7,012 nt of DNA from Alphaproteobacteria bacterium (lineage in GTDB: Bacteria; Pseudomonadota; Alphaproteobacteria; Rhodobacterales; Rhodobacteraceae): contig JAJRUE010000066.1 of assembly GCA_024277955.1 (NCBI GenBank), positions 1 through 7,012 of the forward strand, in the 5' to 3' direction. The translations under genes were made by a program, and so were the position numbers. Positions within the stretch are counted from its first letter, which is position 1, and the number at the start of each line of letters is the position of its first letter. Below are positions 5,463-7,012 of this stretch, piece after piece. Below the pieces are notes generated by a model. The model had not been told where the DNA came from, did no database searches, and saw only the letters and a list, made by a program, of their open reading frames with translations.

Positions 5463-7012
5463 ATGACCACAACACGTAGAACCTTTTTGCAGAAAGGGGC
5501 GGTGTTTACGGGGGCTGCGGCCACGGGAACGCTGTTTTCGCCATTCCTGCGCACCGCGCAGGCGGGACCGGCCAGCAACAGCGTGGTCTTTGCTTCGGGC
5601 GAGCCGCTGACCGGCAACTGGGATCCGACATAGCATACGATTCTCGGCCAGATCAACTTTGAAGGCTATGTCTTCGGTCGTCTGACCCAGACGCCGATGC
5701 GTGCCGAAGACCCCTCGGCGATCGAATTCGAGCTGGCAACCTCCTACAAGCTGATCGACGAAAACACCCTGGAATACACCCTGCGCAAGGGCGTCACCTT
5801 CCACAACGGCGCCGCCTTCACCGCACGCGACGTCAAGGCGACGATGGAATATTCCTCGCAGCCCGGCAAATCCGCCTGGTATCCGGGGCAGGTCGACGTC
5901 GAAGTGGTGGACGACTATACCTGTCGCCTGCTGACCCACAAATACGGCTATCCGGCCTCGGCCTATATCCTGCTGGCCAGCTTCCTGCCGATCCTGTCGG
6001 CGGCCGATGTCGAAAATGGCGATGCGCTGTCCCAGGTGCCCAACGGCACCGGCCCCTTCAAATTCGTGGAACAGCGCGGCGACGAAAGCATTCTGGTGGC
6101 GTTCGACGACTATTACGCCGGTCGCCCCAAGCTGGACGAGTTCCGCTTTGCCTACATGGGCGACGCCAACACCCGCGTTCTGGCGCTGCTGGGCGGCGAG
6201 GCCGACATCATCGAACGGCTGGAACCCGAGCAGTATGACACCCTGGTCGACGAGGCCGGCGTCAAGGTCAAGCGCACGGTTTCGACGGAAAACAAGTACC
6301 TGCATTTCCGCTGCAACAAGGCACCATTCGACGATCCGCGCGTGCGCATGGCCGCCTGCAACGCCATTGATCGCTCGATCATCACCGAAGTTCTGGGCGC
6401 GGCGGGGCACGCTTCGTCCAGCTATGTGTCGCCGGTGAAACTGGGCGGTGGCGACATTGCCAACTACCCCCAATATGACCCGGAGAACTGTCAGCGCCTG
6501 CTGGCCGAGGCCGGGTTCCCGAATGGCAACGGTTTGCCGGAGCTGGAATATATCACCTCGACCGGGTTCTATCCCAAGACCAAGGAGTATGGCGAGGTCA
6601 TCACCGCGCTGATGCAGGAACAGGGTTTCAACGTGAAACTGACGGTTCTGGAAACCGCCGCCTGGCTGGAACGCATCTATCAGCCCGAATCCGGCGAACC
6701 GGCGGGCCATATGGTCGATGTCGGCTGGGCCACCGGGTCGCCCGAACCGGATCTGGTGCTGCGTCCGATGTGGTATTCATCCAAATCGCTGATTACGGGT
6801 TTCAAGGACGAACAAGTGGACAAGGCGCTTGACGCGGAGCAAGCTGAGGGTGACGCGGCCAAACGGCTGGATATCATTTCCAACCAGGTGATGCCGCTGT
6901 TGGCCGAAAAGGTGCCGAGCCTGTCGCTGTTCACCTCGGTGTTGATCCACGGCATGCGGGACAATCTGGAAGGCGCCTATTTCTATGCCAATGGTCCGAT
7001 CGACCTTTCCAA
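5463..7012 (+). pseudogene. ABC transporter family-5 solute-binding protein, Tat signal, in-frame TAG at codon 57, 3' end off window
   Basis: A periplasmic binding protein of the peptide/oligopeptide/nickel type (SBP_bac_5), which delivers a ligand to an ABC importer. ATG 5463 has GGAGGA seven bases upstream. The N-terminus is a twin-arginine signal (TRRTFLQKGA, then a hydrophobic stretch) with likely cleavage after TAQA at residue 34, giving export of a folded protein. Mature sequence starts VVFASGEPLTGNWDPT and then meets TAG at 5631-5633. The same frame continues without another stop to the window end (about 516 codons in all) with clear family features: YTLRKGVTFHNGAAFTARDV, VPNGTGPFKFV, YYAGRPKLDEF and FDDPRVRMA. 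So the stop is a single-base lesion, a base error, or a recoded codon; TCG (Ser) to TAG is the simplest change. The first in-frame ATG after it (5697) would give a product without a signal. Length suggests only a few residues are missing at the right edge. Ligand unknown; the kinase neighbours hint at an amino-alcohol or modified peptide. Confidence 0.85.

Noticed and set aside
5188..5475. 95-codon - strand frame in the gap before the binding-protein gene
   Set aside because: It covers the promoter and ribosome binding site of the + strand gene and shows no recognisable domain.
5394..6710. 438-codon - strand open frame
   Set aside because: It lies antisense to the solute-binding-protein gene, whose sense frame shows clear family motifs; the antisense product resembles nothing I recognise and has shadow-frame composition.

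Overview
The window is high-GC DNA with GGAGG-type ribosome binding sites. It carries an RTX calcium-binding protein, an amidase-signature hydrolase, choline-kinase-like phosphotransferases, a DeoR/GlpR regulator and a Tat-exported peptide-type ABC binding protein. This mix suggests an alphaproteobacterium, most likely of the Rhodobacterales/Roseobacter type. That assignment rests on gene content and base composition only; no RNA gene or taxonomic marker is present.

Layout. (1) Bases 1-603 hold the 3' end of an RTX (hemolysin-type Ca-binding) gene on the + strand, with six full nonapeptide repeats. Its frame appears broken by one extra base at 545/546, after which a short tail ends at 603. 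(2) Bases 639-2057 hold an intact amidase-signature hydrolase on the - strand, convergent with the RTX gene. (3) Bases 2058-2357 are a divergent control region with a perfect 12+3+12 inverted repeat at 2214-2240. (4) Bases 2358-3350 and 3352-4293 hold two adjacent, related choline/ethanolamine-kinase-like proteins, separated by one base and surely co-transcribed. Both keep the choline-kinase WGxW pocket, but each carries a different active-site substitution: HxE in the first and FND in the second. (5) Bases 4401-5162 hold a DeoR/GlpR-family repressor. (6) Bases 5163-5462 are a second control region with a good sigma70-like promoter. Its -35 box lies in TTGACTGATAT, nearly the same as the arm of the palindrome in region 3. 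(7) Bases 5463-7012 hold a family-5 (peptide/oligopeptide-type) ABC solute-binding protein with a twin-arginine signal. It is interrupted by an in-frame TAG at codon 57 and runs off the window end.

How they fit together (inference). The kinases, regulator and binding protein look like one uptake-and-phosphorylation locus for a small amino-alcohol-like or amide-containing compound. The DeoR protein probably senses a phosphorylated product and controls both promoters, and the divergent amidase may act on the same substrate or a precursor. ABC permease and ATPase genes would be expected just past the right edge. The two broken reading frames within 7 kb mean either local gene decay or base errors in the sequence. 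No RNA genes, CRISPR arrays or insertion sequences were seen.
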